Counted from the stretch's first letter, positions 7,627 to 14,708 are shown. The stretch is DNA of 36,960 nucleotides from Bacteroidota bacterium (GCA_027484125.1 JAIXUI010000001.1:1-36960), one strand, 5' to 3'. The notes: a model not told the origin generated them from the letters alone. Numbers and translations are program-made.

Positions 7627-7968
7627 TTGAAGAAAGAGAGTATCGTACCCTACCTATAATTAAACTTTTATTCTTTGTTGACCGAAATGCCTGAGTATTG
7701 GGAGGCAAAAAGGCTACGCACACTTTAAAGAACATTTAGAGAAGGGATATCCTGATGAATCCTTGTTGGCAGCCACGTAATGATGCAGCTATCCATGAAT
7801 GAAAATTAATTTATATGTTTTCAAGGCAGGCTAACATTCAATATTATATCAATGGAATATTGGCCTTTTACCTCCAATTTGGTCAAGTAATAACTTTACT
7901 AAATACTTCCAATAGTCAATTAATAACTTTACCTCTTACCTTCAGATGTCAATCTATAACTTTACTTT
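7627..7968. other. 342-bp spacer with relic sequence and regulatory repeats
   Basis: No gene is visible. A short frame near 7725-7780 reads FKEHLEKGYPDESLLAAT before a stop, which looks like a gene relic that I cannot name. The last 90 bp contain three operator-like repeats, listed separately. An open frame starting at 7815 runs through the repeats into the next gene out of frame and is not supported. Confidence 0.5.
7882..7965 (+). promoter_or_regulatory. three 18-bp direct repeats, 33-bp period (operator/promoter)
   Basis: GTCAAGTAATAACTTTAC (7882-7899), GTCAATTAATAACTTTAC (7915-7932) and GTCAATCTATAACTTTAC (7948-7965) repeat with an exact 33-bp period, about three helical turns, so bound proteins would sit on the same DNA face. 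Each repeat contains TAACTTTA, one base from the TAnnTTTG element. The last repeat ends 3 nt before the ATG of the helix-turn-helix gene. Autoregulation by that protein is the obvious inference. Confidence 0.7.
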
Positions 7969-8427
7969 ATGAGCAAGAAATCACTCCAACTGCAACATCT
8001 CAACAGCAAAATGCTGGCATTTGCGGCACTTAAACAGGTAGCCATGCCACCCACCGGATGGATAAAAGCCATCCGCACTGCCTTGGGTATGTCTATGCAA
8101 CAATTGGGTAAAAAGCTAAATATTTCCAAGCAAGGCGTCATGGACATTGAAAAGCGGGAAAAAGACGGTTCCATTACCATCAAATCCCTGCGGGAAGTCG
8201 CCCGTGCTATGGATATGCAGTTGGTGTATGGGTTTGTACCCAATGACGGATCATTGGATGCCCTCATTAAAAAACGGGCCACCGAGTTGGCCACCCAAAT
8301 AGTGATGCGAACCGCCAACACCATGAAGCTCGAGGATCAGGCCAATTCAAAAAAACGAATTGAAGTCGCCATCAAGGAAAGGGCAAATGCCATTCAAAAT
8401 GATATGCCTAAAATCTTATGGGATTAA
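7969..8427 (+). CDS. mobile mystery protein A (XRE-type helix-turn-helix)
   Basis: A 152-residue protein with a central helix-turn-helix (about residues 31-80, including GMSMQQLGKKLNISKQGVMD), as in the mobile mystery protein A family (TIGR02612). That family occurs next to mobile mystery protein B in mobile or accessory regions; its function is not established, but an antitoxin-like repressor is a fair guess because the B protein carries a Fic domain. Its stop overlaps the next gene's start by 10 bp. Three direct repeats lie directly in front of its ATG and probably serve as its operator. Length is normal for the family. Confidence 0.85.
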   Translation: MSKKSLQLQHLNSKMLAFAALKQVAMPPTGWIKAIRTALGMSMQQLGKKLNISKQGVMDIEKREKDGSITIKSLREVARAMDMQLVYGFVPNDGSLDALIKKRATELATQIVMRTANTMKLEDQANSKKRIEVAIKERANAIQNDMPKILWD

Positions 8428-8596
8428 ATTTAGCATACATTGATGGCCAAACCCCTTTAGAGGAAGAAGAGAAAGACGGGCTTCTCATTCCTACCATTGC
8501 CACCCGTGGCGAGTTAGACGAATTTGAGCAGCAGAATATAGAGCAAGCCGTACAATGGACTTTGGGGCGTTCTTTTAAGCCGGATAGGGTTTTTAC
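8418..8596 (+). pseudogene. mobile mystery protein B, truncated by an IS end
   Basis: The frame opens with YIDGQTPLEEEEKDGLLIPT and continues through TRGELDEFEQQNIEQAVQW to PDRVFT, matching the start of mobile mystery protein B (TIGR02613), a protein of about 200 residues with a Fic/DOC domain. Similarity stops after the codon ending at 8596; the frame then runs into IS-end DNA and stops at 8618. Only about 60 residues remain and the Fic active site is absent, so no Fic activity is possible. Helix-turn-helix protein A upstream is intact, so the pair is broken on the presumed effector side. Confidence 0.8.
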
Positions 8597-8740
8597 TGTG
8601 TGCTCCGTTTTGAACTGACCCCCTAATCCGGCAAATTGACCCCGTGTTTGGATTGATTTTAATCTATCCATTCCGTTAAGTTGCCCCCAAGATAGGACTG
8701 TATTCGATATGCCCTAATCCGGCAAATTGACCCCCATTTT
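8597..8740. mobile_element. relic of an insertion sequence end with multiple terminal repeats (IS21-like)
   Basis: Starting with TGTGTGCTCCG at 8597, the segment holds repeated motifs of the form TCCG-n-TTGACCCCC. Two 23-bp copies beginning CCCTAATCCGGCAAATTGAC are identical (8621-8643 and 8712-8734). Degenerate copies occur near 8603-8623 and 8670-8687, so the spacing is roughly 45 bp. Several short repeats inside an end beginning with TG are typical of the IS21 family. No transposase is present, so most of the element has been lost. The segment interrupts the mobile mystery protein B gene. Confidence 0.6.
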
Positions 8741-8797
8741 TTTAGTTTTTATTGTTTGCTTGCTTCAGTTAAATGAACGTAGAATGGGAATTCTTAG

Positions 8798-9070
8798 AAA
8801 AGAAATGAATACCCTGCGAATATCTCTGGGCAAACTACCCAGAATGGTTCGGAGAAAAGTAGGGAGAAAAGTAGGGAGAAAAGTAGGGAGAAAATACTTG
8901 GACATATATCTTCTAATGCTTTAATAACCATGGCTGAACTCGCTGATGCCATTGGTATTTCTGTAAAGGCGGTCGAAAAGCAAATTGCTCTGTTGAAAAA
9001 AGAAGGTAAAATTGAACGTATTGGTCCTGACAAAGGCGGCCATTGGAAAATAAACGAAGGTAAAACATGA
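8798..9070 (+). pseudogene. C-terminal remnant of an AlbA/RecG-like ATP-binding regulator
   Basis: The frame is open from after a TAG at 8795 to the TGA at 9068. It encodes a repeated EKSR linker and then a winged helix (ALITMAELADAIGISVKAVE, then KKEGKIERIGPDKGGHW). This is the characteristic C terminus of the AlbA_2-type ATP-binding proteins often labelled RecG-like or transcriptional regulator, which have a glycine/lysine-rich repeat linker before the winged helix. The N-terminal catalytic region is absent; the DNA before it is IS-derived. An internal ATG at 8930 would give a 46-residue winged-helix peptide, but no sign of expression is seen. A three-copy 12-bp tandem repeat lies in the linker. 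Confidence 0.7.
8851..8894. repeat. 12-bp tandem repeat in linker of the remnant
   Basis: Three perfect copies of GGAGAAAAGTAG (8851-8886) followed by 8 bases of a fourth. In the remnant's frame it codes for repeated EKSR. Because 12 is a multiple of three, copy-number change would keep frame. Confidence 0.9.
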
Positions 9071-9192
9071 TACACCGCTTTTCTTCAAGGATAAACAACT
9101 TGGGCGAAACCTTTTTTAAGAACGCCGTGGAAAATGCAGTCAGCTATGTCTGTATTGCCGCATATTCCTTAAAAGCCACTTTGCCACCTTGA
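9067..9192 (+). CDS. 41-codon ORF overlapping the regulator remnant
   Basis: An ATG overlaps the preceding stop (ATGA at 9067-9070) and opens a 41-residue frame with FFKNAVENAVSYVCIAAYSL. The wording vaguely recalls the beginning of phospholipase D-like or helicase proteins (alternating hydrophobics around A-V-S-Y-x-x-I-A), so it is more likely the stump of a once co-transcribed gene than a small protein. Nothing after 9192 continues it. Reported at low confidence because of the overlap geometry. Confidence 0.3.
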   Translation: MIHRFSSRINNLGETFFKNAVENAVSYVCIAAYSLKATLPP

Positions 9193-9244
9193 GAGCCAAC
9201 CCATGTAAGCTTGTGTTCCAATCATACTTTACCCAACTCCAAAC

Positions 9245-9268
9245 CTTCATTGAAGTACTTCAATGAAG
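9245..9268. repeat. perfect 24-bp palindrome
   Basis: The half-site CTTCATTGAAGT is followed directly by its exact reverse complement ACTTCAATGAAG. With no loop this is a dyad binding site rather than a good RNA hairpin. It lies 67 bp before the 125-residue gene at 9336. A 21-codon frame begins inside it (ATG at 9263) and is not supported. Confidence 0.7.
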
Positions 9269-9335
9269 CGAACCATCAAAGAACTAACCCTGATTCACTT
9301 AGTAGAATTGGCCTATCAATTCATTTAAGGAATGT

Positions 9336-9713
9336 ATGAATAATCAAAAGGAAGTCCCTACAGCTTCAGGGAAAACAGTTAAAGTACTGGATCGCCACAT
9401 TCCGACTGTAGATTATTTCCTTAGAATTTGGATTTCCAACAAAGGCAGACCAACTATTCACCGAGCTACTTACTACCGATGGTTGAATGATGAAAGCGAC
9501 AAAAGCAAAAGCGACACTATGAAAAACATTGAGGAACTGTTTAAAGCCCTAGCAACGGACATTGTAGCCAATGAGGGCAAAGGCATTTTCTATGCAAAGA
9601 ACCGTTTAGGAATGACCGATAAGCCTGTAGTAGAATCAGCCCTTAGAGAGCAGCCGCTATTCCCTGACTTAACAAATGTGCTTCAGATTGAAATATTGAG
9701 AAAAGGAGATTGA
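9336..9713 (+). CDS. 125-residue protein, phage small-terminase-like (tentative)
   Basis: The protein has a possible helix-turn-helix around residues 38-50 (GRPTIHRATYYRWLN) and then an acidic/lysine stretch and a segment GKGIFYAKNRLGMTDKP (about 83-99). The combination of a T-Y-Y-R-W-L recognition helix with a later K-N-x-x-G-x-x-D motif resembles small terminase-like DNA-binding proteins of phages and mobile elements, but I cannot confirm it. It is complete, begins with ATG 10 nt after a stop in the upstream spacer, and lies inside the mnmE-integrated element. Its neighbours give no further hint. Function unknown; a DNA-binding role is an inference. Confidence 0.5.
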   Translation: MNNQKEVPTASGKTVKVLDRHIPTVDYFLRIWISNKGRPTIHRATYYRWLNDESDKSKSDTMKNIEELFKALATDIVANEGKGIFYAKNRLGMTDKPVVESALREQPLFPDLTNVLQIEILRKGD

Positions 9714-9801
9714 GCAAAACGACACAGTGAATGTTAAATATTCCCAAACCGTTGTTCCAAATACTTTGATGACCTTCTTTTGAAAAAAAACAACAAAATC
9801 C

Positions 9802-10365
9802 ATGAAACGAAACAATTTTATTTTGAAAATGACCCTGATTCTTGCTCTTGTCACTGCTTCAAACTACGTAAAAGGGCAAGATATAGTCTTACCTAGTGAC
9901 AGTACAGGCAAAACCATTTATACTGAAGTCGTTCCAGTAGATTCTACAAGTAAAAATGAGCTTTACTTAAGGGCGAAGGAATGGTTTGCGAGAAGCTATA
10001 ACTCTTCTAAGTCAGTAATTCAGATTGATGATAAAGAAGCAGGCGTAATCTCAGGGAAGGCGTTTACTAAAGTATTTGTAACGATGATGGGAGTAACTAA
10101 ACATGCAGGAAATATCCATTATTCAGTTACCGTTTATTTTAAAAATAATCGTTATAAATATGAAATAAAAGATTGGATATGTTCTGCTGATGGCATAAGA
10201 AGCCTTGTGGAAACTTCTGAAGTAAGCAACATTAAACCCGATGCTTGGAGTGTAAAATTTTGGGAGAAAGCAAAATCTACTGTAAATGTTGAAGCTCAAA
10301 CGCTGATTAATTCTTTGAAAGAAGAAATGGCAAAGCGTTCGCCCGCACAAAGCAACGACTGGTAA
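9802..10365 (+). CDS. secreted DUF4468 domain protein
   Basis: A 187-residue protein with a signal peptide (basic MKRNNFILK, hydrophobic core, likely cleavage after the G of VKGQ at residue 25). Residues 38-130 fit DUF4468, a TBP-like fold domain found in secreted Bacteroidota proteins: YTEVVPVDSTSKNELYLRAKEWFARSY is a typical opening, reported here only as a pattern of V-x-V-D-S then L-Y-x-R-A-K-E-W-F. It acts in the periplasm or at the cell surface; no biochemical activity is known for the family. It is the last gene before the right att-like repeat and ends ahead of a 14-bp-stem hairpin, so it looks like cargo of the element. Confidence 0.75.
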   Translation: MKRNNFILKMTLILALVTASNYVKGQDIVLPSDSTGKTIYTEVVPVDSTSKNELYLRAKEWFARSYNSSKSVIQIDDKEAGVISGKAFTKVFVTMMGVTKHAGNIHYSVTVYFKNNRYKYEIKDWICSADGIRSLVETSEVSNIKPDAWSVKFWEKAKSTVNVEAQTLINSLKEEMAKRSPAQSNDW

Positions 10366-10401
10366 ACCAACCAGCCTTTAAAATTTCCCCAAGAGTACGT
10401 C

Positions 10402-10447
10402 TTTTTGAAGTTTTTGTACCCTATTTGTATCTTAAAAACTTCAAAAA
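10402..10447 (+). terminator. long AT-rich hairpin after the DUF4468 gene
   Basis: TTTTTGAAGTTTTT (10402-10415) and AAAAACTTCAAAAA (10434-10447) are perfect reverse complements with an 18-nt loop. It lies 36 bp after the DUF4468 stop and 45 bp before the right att-like repeat. A terminator is possible; because it is an inverted repeat next to the attachment site, an integrase arm site is an alternative. Confidence 0.5.
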
Positions 10448-10491
10448 TCTACATTAACCTGACTTTCAATCACTTAGTAATATAAGTTACT

Positions 10492-10518
10492 TTTTGTATT
10501 GGAAAGTAGTTGAGGGGA
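10492..10518. repeat. attR-like copy of 27-bp direct repeat
   Basis: The copy starts TTTTGTATTGGAAAGTAG and continues TTGAGGGGA. It encodes FCIGK and a stop in the same phase as the mnmE end but has no gene in front. It matches 5508-5534 at 26 of 27 positions. Confidence 0.8.
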
Positions 10519-10536
10519 AGGGGCAGACATCCCCTC
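10512..10536 (+). terminator. displaced mnmE terminator hairpin
   Basis: GAGGGGA (10512-10518) pairs with TCCCCTC (10530-10536). The 5' arm is shared by both copies of the repeat, but the 3' arm exists only here. This suggests the hairpin originally followed mnmE directly and was separated from it by the insertion. It also lies just before the convergent end of the helicase gene at 10547. Confidence 0.55.
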
Positions 10537-10546
10537 TCTACCTTTC

Positions 10547-13500
10547 TTATTCTCCTAATACAAACAGTGATCTCAATTCACTGTTTGATAAATTACCAAT
10601 CCAGTTTTCACCGGTACTGACCGTAAGTTCTGCAAGATTCTTTTTTGATTGAATCATGGAATTAATACGCTCTTCAAAGGTGCCCTTTGTTATAAATCTA
10701 TGTACCATCACTTTATTTTTCTGCCCAATTCTAAATGCTCTATCGGTAGCTTGGGCTTCTACTGCCGGATTCCACCATAAATCGTAATGAATCACATGAC
10801 TTGCCGCAGTAAGATTAAGTCCGGTTCCGGCAGCTTTTAAAGAAAGAATAAATATTCGATTCGAAGATTGATTTTGAAATGCATCAACCATTTCCTTTCG
10901 TTGTTTTAAATTACAACCTCCATGATAAAATAGCGGTACTTCAGAAAAATGCTCAGTGATAAAACGTTTTAATAATTCACCCATCTCAGTGAATTGCGTA
11001 AAAATTAAAACCTTCTCATTATTTTCCAGGATCCCTTCTAAACGATTCAATAAAAGTTCCGTTTTTCCGGAAAGACTAGAGTCATATTGCTTATCTTTTA
11101 GAAATTGAGATGGATGATTACAAATCTGTTTTAAAGCTAAAATCATTTGCAAAACCAATCCTTGACGAACAAAAAGGGTCCTTTGATTATCCAACTGAAT
11201 TCCCTCGATATCGGCAATAGCCTTTTGCAAAGTATTTTCGTATAAAGCAGCTTGCTCCTTGGTTAAGCTCGCAAAACTATCGATTTCAACCTTATCAGGT
11301 AAATCATTGATAATTGATTTATCTGTTTTCAATCTTCGCATCATAAAAGGAGCTGTAAGCGTCTTTAATTGTTTTAAGGCTTGCTGATCTTGTCGGTTTT
11401 GAATAGGATAAGCAAGTTCTTCCTGAAACTTCTGAAGATTCCCTAAATACCCTCTATTGGCAAAATCCATGATACTCCACAATTCACTTAGACGATTCTC
11501 TACAGGAGTACCACTCATGGCAATAAATAATTCAGCCGGAATACTCTTAACCGCTTTACTTTGACCGGCCGCAGGATTTTTTATATTCTGCGTTTCATCA
11601 GTTACCAATAACTTCCATTTAATGGCTTTAAGTTTATCTGCATCACTACGTAAAGTTCCATAAGACGTACATACAATATCCACTTCTTTCAGTTCCTCCG
11701 ACAATTTACGTTGCATTCCATGGTAAAGATGAAAACGCAAAGTAGGAGCAAATTTCTCTATTTCTGATTGCCAATTGGTGAGTAAGCCGGTTGGAGCAAC
11801 CAATAAAACTTTTGAATTTTCTAACGCTTTATCCTCCTTGAGCTTAAGGATTGTGGTGATAACTTGCAAGGTTTTACCAAGTCCCATATCATCTGCCAGA
11901 ACACTACCAAAGCCAATTTTAGCGTTTCGGTACATCCAAGAATATCCACTTTGCTGGTAAGGACGTAGATTTGCTTTCAAATTTTGTGGAAGAGGAATTT
12001 CTTTCAACTCCGTTAGCTTTCTAATTTCTTCCTTCAAACTTTCATCTATTTGAACGGGAGCACCCATATAATTTCCAGTCAGCGCAACCGCTAAAAGTTG
12101 TATTCCGTTAAGCTTATCTTGCTTTTCGAAATGTTTACTCAGCTTAACGAGGTCCTCTGCATTTGCTTGAATGTAATTCGCTTTATAACGAATCAAACCA
12201 TTAGATTGTAATAACAATTTCTCAAACTCCTTGACATCTATTAGCTCATCACCAATGGCTACTTTCCATTCAAAACTAAGCAGATGGTCTAAACGAAAAA
12301 ATCCTGCATTTTTCTCATCTTTAGGTTTAATTTTAAGACTAACTTTTGGTTTTAATATATGCTGAAGTGATTTAGGCAATAAAATTTCCAAGTCCAATAG
12401 ACTAATAACAGGTATCATTTCTAAAATAAAAGGAGTAAAATCAGAGATGCTCAGCTTAAGTATATGTGCTTCTTTATTATTAATTAAAGTATCTAATTGA
12501 GGAATAAATTGACTTACCTGAAATACTGATTTTAAAATTGAAAATCTCGATAAGTCATACTCTTTATTAATTAGTATCTCTCGAATTGGAACAATTTTTC
12601 TGTCCAATCTAATACTAATCTGAATACCAAAATTATGGATATCAATTTCACTTACTTCAATTACCGGCTTATACTCACCCAAGGATAAATAATAACGTTC
12701 GAGCCACTGCTGAATAGCACCTGGAATAGCAGATTCACCAGGTTTGTTAAACATACCATAACCCTTCCCAAAAAACAATGATTCCAGAGGACCTGACGAT
12801 GAAGAAGAAAGAAAGACCGTTATAATTTCAGTCAATAACAAAGAAAGCACGCGTTCATTGGCTTCGATACCCCAAAGAGGCTCAACCTCTTCACTACCAT
12901 TCTTAACTAAACAATATAAATATTCAGGCAAATAAATAGAATTTACCAACTTGCGAACCTCCGGACTCAACATTGCAGGCAACCATCTAATCAGATATCC
13001 ATCCTTAGAGGAATAATAAAAAAGCCTTGGCACTACTGCACCTTTGGCAAGTAGGTTGAGGGCTACAAGTATAAGCTGTCGGGATATTTGCACCGTTTCT
13101 TGATATCGTGGCAATTCCGAAACAGGCAATTCCCAAATTTCATTGATAATAAGTTTTATAGAAGACCATTCATCCATTTCATGTTGCGCCAACCAAACAT
13201 TTGTTTGGTCATCGGCATTTTCTAAAAAAGCAATATCAGTATCAAATGCAATTAACCTATTAGTTGATAATGCTTCCTGATCAGCAGGAGCAAGAAGTGA
13301 CGAACGCTTGCCATCTAGTACTCTTTGTGCCTCTTTAACAGCAATTTTAAACTTAGAGGAATATATTGATTTAAAATCTCCCTTTCCATTGTAAAAAGAG
13401 GGATTTTCTGTCAACAAAGCATGTAAGGAAATACCTAAGTCTTGAATAGAGGCGAAATTAAAAGACTCATTGATTGGCTTTGAGCTTAATTTATTTTTCT

Positions 13501-14095
13501 TATTGTAATTTCCCTTTTTTAATTCTGTCAAATCAATCCATTCTTCAAGCTTAAATATCGACTTTTCTTCAACAATTGTTGTTAGAAAAACCCCTTCTTT
13601 TTCAAGCTCTGACACCAAATTGACATTGTGCATGCTAAAGACTAAAAAAGGGTCATTGTCGATTTCGGTACTAAACTTATAAACCACTGCCGCTAAATGT
13701 TTGCACGGAACAGCCCAGTCAGGACAGCTGCATTGCATTTTTAAATCAGACCAACTTTCAGGAAAAACCCTTAAGCCAGCTTCTTTAGAAATTTCCAAAA
13801 TAGAGGTATCTAATTCCCTATTTAATAATTTGCTAATTATCGAAGGACGTTTGGTGAGCACCTTACACATTCGTTTTACTTCTGTTGGAAAGAAAGGCGG
13901 AACAATAATTCTAACCTTATAAGGCTCTGGCCTACTACCTTCAACTAGAGCCTTAATTTCATTATTGTCTACTTCTAGCTTCAAAACTGCTCCTTTTCGG
14001 GCATAAGCACTTCCTCGGGGTAAGCGATTAGAAAAATCAATATTCGATAAGGCGTTTAGCCATTGCTGGCCCCACCAGGTCTTTCCAAATTGCAT
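10547..14095 (-). CDS. SNF2-family DNA translocase with SWIM zinc finger
   Basis: An 1182-residue Swi2/Snf2-type ATPase. An N-terminal SWIM zinc finger has C122, C124, C131 and H133 (CSC-PDWAVP-CKH). A long SNF2-associated middle region covers about 200-690, and the ATPase core follows: motif I DDMGLGKT near residues 735-742, motif II written DETQ (usually DEAQ/DEAH) near 832, motif III SGTPVENRLSELWS, and motif VI TDRAFRIGQ near the C-terminal end. It is expected to move on duplex DNA and remodel protein-DNA complexes, probably in repair or transcription recycling. Length and order are normal for SWIM-SNF2 proteins of bacteria. It is transcribed towards mnmE and appears single. The alanine-to-threonine change in motif II is unusual but keeps the acidic pair. 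Confidence 0.93.
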   Translation of the reverse strand: MQFGKTWWGQQWLNALSNIDFSNRLPRGSAYARKGAVLKLEVDNNEIKALVEGSRPEPYKVRIIVPPFFPTEVKRMCKVLTKRPSIISKLLNRELDTSILEISKEAGLRVFPESWSDLKMQCSCPDWAVPCKHLAAVVYKFSTEIDNDPFLVFSMHNVNLVSELEKEGVFLTTIVEEKSIFKLEEWIDLTELKKGNYNKKNKLSSKPINESFNFASIQDLGISLHALLTENPSFYNGKGDFKSIYSSKFKIAVKEAQRVLDGKRSSLLAPADQEALSTNRLIAFDTDIAFLENADDQTNVWLAQHEMDEWSSIKLIINEIWELPVSELPRYQETVQISRQLILVALNLLAKGAVVPRLFYYSSKDGYLIRWLPAMLSPEVRKLVNSIYLPEYLYCLVKNGSEEVEPLWGIEANERVLSLLLTEIITVFLSSSSSGPLESLFFGKGYGMFNKPGESAIPGAIQQWLERYYLSLGEYKPVIEVSEIDIHNFGIQISIRLDRKIVPIREILINKEYDLSRFSILKSVFQVSQFIPQLDTLINNKEAHILKLSISDFTPFILEMIPVISLLDLEILLPKSLQHILKPKVSLKIKPKDEKNAGFFRLDHLLSFEWKVAIGDELIDVKEFEKLLLQSNGLIRYKANYIQANAEDLVKLSKHFEKQDKLNGIQLLAVALTGNYMGAPVQIDESLKEEIRKLTELKEIPLPQNLKANLRPYQQSGYSWMYRNAKIGFGSVLADDMGLGKTLQVITTILKLKEDKALENSKVLLVAPTGLLTNWQSEIEKFAPTLRFHLYHGMQRKLSEELKEVDIVCTSYGTLRSDADKLKAIKWKLLVTDETQNIKNPAAGQSKAVKSIPAELFIAMSGTPVENRLSELWSIMDFANRGYLGNLQKFQEELAYPIQNRQDQQALKQLKTLTAPFMMRRLKTDKSIINDLPDKVEIDSFASLTKEQAALYENTLQKAIADIEGIQLDNQRTLFVRQGLVLQMILALKQICNHPSQFLKDKQYDSSLSGKTELLLNRLEGILENNEKVLIFTQFTEMGELLKRFITEHFSEVPLFYHGGCNLKQRKEMVDAFQNQSSNRIFILSLKAAGTGLNLTAASHVIHYDLWWNPAVEAQATDRAFRIGQKNKVMVHRFITKGTFEERINSMIQSKKNLAELTVSTGENWIGNLSNSELRSLFVLGE

Positions 14096-14223
14096 CTTTG
14101 TATTCTCTTAGACGATATTTCGGCTCGTCGCGCTAATATCAAGAAATATATTGGAAACACTCTTGCAAATTCCGGTAATATCATCACCGATGCCAGCAAA
14201 ATGCAACATGGTTTAGCGGCTAA

Positions 14224-14541
14224 TTGGGGGCAGCCTTATGTTTCAGAACCCTCTTCAGCCCAGGTGACAGGTTGATAGCGTTAGCCGAAAGCATTCAACC
14301 TGATGCATTTAACAACCACCTGCTGAAGCATGTTCCTATAACCGCCTTGCAGCGTTTGGGCTATCTGCTGGAGCAAGTATTTGACAACCAACCGCTGGCC
14401 AATGCCCTATGCCAGGCTTTGCAAGAGAATGAATTTCCCTTGTTTCGGATACCACTGAAAGCCTCAGCCCTAGCAAAGGGTTTTGTAACAAACGAACGCT
14501 GGAAAGTAATTGTGAACACAGCAATAGATTTAGAACTATAG
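14224..14541 (+). pseudogene. C-terminal remnant of an AbiEi-type antitoxin
   Basis: The frame from about 14270 to 14541 carries ALQRLGYLLEQVF, then FPLFRIPLKAS, then NERWKVIVNTAIDLEL. This order (R-L-G-Y-L-L, then P-L, then N-x-R-W-K-V-I-x-N-x-x-I) is the C-terminal domain of AbiEi antitoxins from type IV toxin-antitoxin systems. The N-terminal helix-turn-helix and middle part are missing, and no AbiEii nucleotidyltransferase toxin follows. The frame's first codons (from a TTG at 14224) are out-of-frame material. A separate frame at 14108-14275 reads RRANIKKYIGNTLANSG and ends at 14275; it is another relic I cannot assign. Confidence 0.65.
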
Positions 14542-14573
14542 TCCGATGCACGATAACCGAAATAAAGCAACAG

Positions 14574-14708
14574 ATGGCTACAAATAAACTTGCTTTTATA
14601 AGGCACCAAACCTTAGATAAGTGCTTTCCTAATCCTGGGCATACGTATTATATAGAAGACCTTGTAAAGGTTTGTAGTAATGCTATTTTTTCTTCTAGCG
14701 AAAAAAAA
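14574..14708 (+). pseudogene. N-terminal stump of a WYL-domain regulator
   Basis: The frame starts MATNKLAFIRHQTLDKCF and goes on with NPGHTYYIEDLVKVCSNAIF. This is the usual beginning of WYL-domain transcriptional regulators of Bacteroidota: a winged helix with N-K-x-A-x-I-R-x-x-T-L-D-x-C, then Y-x-I-E-D-L. Only about 45 residues remain, and neither the rest of the helix-turn-helix nor the WYL domain follows. The frame then continues without meaning into the DUF1016 gene. It is 32 bp after the AbiEi relic, so this is a small graveyard of defence-associated genes. Confidence 0.65.

Larger units (their letters stand above)
5508..10518. mobile_element. ~5-kb element integrated at the 3' end of mnmE
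   Basis: The segment between two near-identical 27-bp repeats has the form of an integrated island: the left repeat keeps mnmE intact, and the right repeat still spells the codons for FCIGK and stop, with no gene in front of it. The full mnmE terminator hairpin is found only after the right copy. The 3' end of mnmE (trmE/thdF) is an established integration target, used for example by Salmonella genomic island 1. Inside are a PtuA/PtuB pair, mobile mystery protein A, broken mobile mystery protein B, an IS end, an ATP-binding regulator remnant, a 125-residue protein and a DUF4468 protein. No integrase is visible, so the element is probably a deleted remnant or was mobilised in trans. Confidence 0.75.

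Noticed and set aside
7815-8033. 72-codon ORF upstream of mobile mystery protein A
   Set aside because: It runs through the operator-like repeats and overlaps the real gene out of frame.
8727-8924. 65-codon ORF with V-G-R-K repeats
   Set aside because: It is another frame of the 12-bp tandem repeat; the frame ending at 9070 matches a known C-terminal domain.
5526-10546. Integrase gene of the element
   Set aside because: No frame with tyrosine- or serine-recombinase motifs was found on either strand; the element is reported without one.
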